Source: JAEZKC01 sp046538945 (lineage in GTDB: Bacteria > Fibrobacterota > Chitinivibrionia > Chitinivibrionales > Chitinispirillaceae). Taken from it: 7,763 nt of DNA. Position 1 is the stretch's first letter, and the number at the start of each line of letters is the position of its first letter. The position numbers were made by a program, and so were the translations under genes. The notes under the pieces were generated by a model, which saw only the letters and a program-made list of their open reading frames with translations, was not told the DNA's origin and made no database searches. Positions 6,787 to 7,763 of this stretch are shown piece after piece. The stretch covers positions 1-7,763 of the forward strand of contig JBKHHW010000151.1 in assembly GCA_046538945.1 (NCBI GenBank), written 5' to 3'.

Positions 6787-7659
6787 CTATTCTATATTCT
6801 GTATCTGTTCTCTGATCTTTTCGATATTCTCTTTGAGACTGACCGACAAGTGGGCTATCTCGGTGTCATTCGCTTTGGAACCGATGGTATTGGCTTCCCT
6901 GTTCATCTCCTGAAGGAGAAAACCCATCCTTTTCCCGACCGGTTCATCAAGTTTGAAATCCTCACTGAACTTCTCTATGTGAGCCCTGAGCCGGGTGCAC
7001 TCCTCGGTAATGTCCAGCCGTTCGGCCAAAAGCGCCACCTCTGTGGCAATCCGAGAAGGGTCAGGAGGAGTTTCCAGCAGTTTTTCTATGCGGGGCTTAA
7101 GTGACGCCGCATACTCCTCGACCCGTTGAGGGGCACGCTTCTCGACTTTCTGAACGGTTCTGGTGATTTCCTTAAGAATTTTTTTGAGATCCTTCACCAA
7201 TAGCGCCCCCTCCGATTCCCTCGATTCCTGAAAAGCACCCATCGCCTTGCCGAGCACAGGCCGCAGATGTTTCCACAAGGTGTCCTCTGCGTATGTGACG
7301 GATTCGGTCTTGATGAAATCGCTGAAATTGAGAAGATTGGAAAGTGACACTTCCCCGGCCAGATTGTAGGAATCCTTCACTTCCCTGAAGATCCTCATGT
7401 AGTTGTCGACAGAGCCCTTGTCCCAGGTAAGCGTGGTGCTGTCAGTTTCCCGGTCACAGCTGATAATCACGGTGATGCTTCCCCGGGAGATAGCTGAAAG
7501 CTCTTTTTTGATTTTTGACTCAAGAACTGCTGTGAATTTGGGCTGCCTGATCTGGATATCCAGAAAACGGTTGTTTACACCGCGAATCTCGACTCTGTAT
7601 GTACCGGAAGGCGTTGTATCTTCAGCGAGCCCAAAACCTGTCATGCTACGAATGGGCAT
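6787..7659 (-). CDS. yicC: YicC/YloC family endoribonuclease
   Basis: YicC-family proteins (E. coli YicC, B. subtilis YloC) are conserved cytoplasmic proteins reported to act as endoribonucleases in RNA turnover. The 290-residue product is full length and starts with the family signature MTGFG at 6-10, then VEIRGVNNRFLDI at 23-35. The central part has ESRESEGALLVKDL at 145-158, and the conserved C-terminal block includes ERLDITEECTRLRAHI at 213-228 and GKRMGFLLQEMNREANTIGS at 242-261. A long charged helical region spans about 135-195. The ATG at 7657-7659 has AGGA six bases upstream and the MTGFG motif right after, so the start is firm. It heads the visible gene run, with promoter-like boxes upstream. 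Family assignment is certain; the biochemical role is taken from characterised relatives. Confidence 0.96.
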   Translation of the reverse strand: MPIRSMTGFGLAEDTTPSGTYRVEIRGVNNRFLDIQIRQPKFTAVLESKIKKELSAISRGSITVIISCDRETDSTTLTWDKGSVDNYMRIFREVKDSYNLAGEVSLSNLLNFSDFIKTESVTYAEDTLWKHLRPVLGKAMGAFQESRESEGALLVKDLKKILKEITRTVQKVEKRAPQRVEEYAASLKPRIEKLLETPPDPSRIATEVALLAERLDITEECTRLRAHIEKFSEDFKLDEPVGKRMGFLLQEMNREANTIGSKANDTEIAHLSVSLKENIEKIREQIQNIE

Positions 7660-7665
7660 ATATGA

Positions 7666-7669
7666 TCCT
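7666..7669 (-). promoter_or_regulatory. Ribosome binding site of yicC
   Basis: AGGA on the minus strand, six bases before the yicC ATG. The 10-base palindrome at 7675-7684 lies only five bases further upstream, so folding there could affect ribosome access. Confidence 0.65.
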
Positions 7670-7674
7670 GTGCG

Positions 7675-7684
7675 ACCTCGAGGT
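7675..7684. repeat. 10-base perfect palindrome ACCTCGAGGT in the yicC leader
   Basis: The sequence reads the same on both strands and lies between the putative promoter and the yicC ribosome binding site. It could be part of an operator or simply chance; only one copy is present in the leader. Confidence 0.35.
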
Positions 7685-7721
7685 AAGGGGTTAATCCGAA
7701 ATTATCGGGGAAAACTTATTG

Positions 7722-7750
7722 AATATACTTAAGCGTAAGTTGGGAAGCAA
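7722..7750 (-). promoter_or_regulatory. Candidate housekeeping-sigma promoter for the yicC-radA run
   Basis: On the minus strand TTGCTT (7745-7750) and TATATT (7722-7727) are separated by exactly 17 bases. The -10 box matches TATAAT at five of six positions; the -35 box matches TTGACA at only three. The predicted start of transcription near 7715 would give a leader of about 55 bases. An inverted repeat ACTTA-cgct-TAAGT lies in the spacer. This is the only stretch upstream of the gene run in the window, but the true upstream gene lies outside, so read-through from further upstream cannot be excluded. Confidence 0.45.
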
Positions 7751-7763
7751 GTGTTAGCCCGTT

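Noticed and set aside
1..7763. Search for CRISPR arrays, tRNA or rRNA genes, insertion-sequence ends, toxin-antitoxin pairs and defence genes
   Set aside because: No spaced direct repeats, cloverleaf-like segments, transposase motifs or small paired genes were found; coding density on the minus strand leaves almost no room.

Overview
The window holds eight genes, all on the minus strand and read from right to left: yicC, rpoZ, coaBC, a family-4 uracil-DNA glycosylase, dnaB, mlaE, mlaF and radA. RadA runs off the left edge. Every adjacent pair is overlapping or separated by at most 54 bases, and no intrinsic terminator is visible, so the block looks like one long transcription unit. A candidate promoter lies at about 7722-7750, upstream of yicC. 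The plus strand carries no credible gene.

The organism is a bacterium, probably diderm, because it has an MlaE/MlaF-type lipid-transport ABC pair. Base composition is intermediate and two of the eight genes start with TTG (mlaE and radA). The rpoZ-coaBC neighbourhood behind yicC is a widely shared bacterial arrangement. The phylum cannot be fixed from this sequence alone. An FCB-type (for example Fibrobacterota) or deltaproteobacterial-like lineage would fit the gene order and protein style, but this is an impression, not a demonstration.

Layout along the transcript: 7763-7660 is leader DNA with promoter-like boxes and short palindromes. YicC (putative endoribonuclease) comes next. A 49-base gap with a small hairpin and a strong ribosome binding site leads into rpoZ (omega subunit of RNA polymerase), whose stop overlaps the coaBC start (TAATG). 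coaBC makes 4'-phosphopantetheine for coenzyme A. Four bases later is the UDG-like gene, whose end overlaps the start of dnaB (replicative helicase) by 11 bases. The dnaB stop overlaps the mlaE start (TTGA). Then come mlaE and mlaF (permease and ATPase of a phospholipid-trafficking transporter) and radA (branch-migration helicase of recombination).

Most of the window is housekeeping. The points most worth a second look are: the UDG-like protein keeps its four iron-sulfur cysteines but has lost or shifted the residues usually needed for catalysis; the MlaEF pair has no MCE (MlaD) gene beside it; and gmk is absent from its usual place between yicC and rpoZ. I saw no mobile element, CRISPR array, tRNA, rRNA or evident new defence system.
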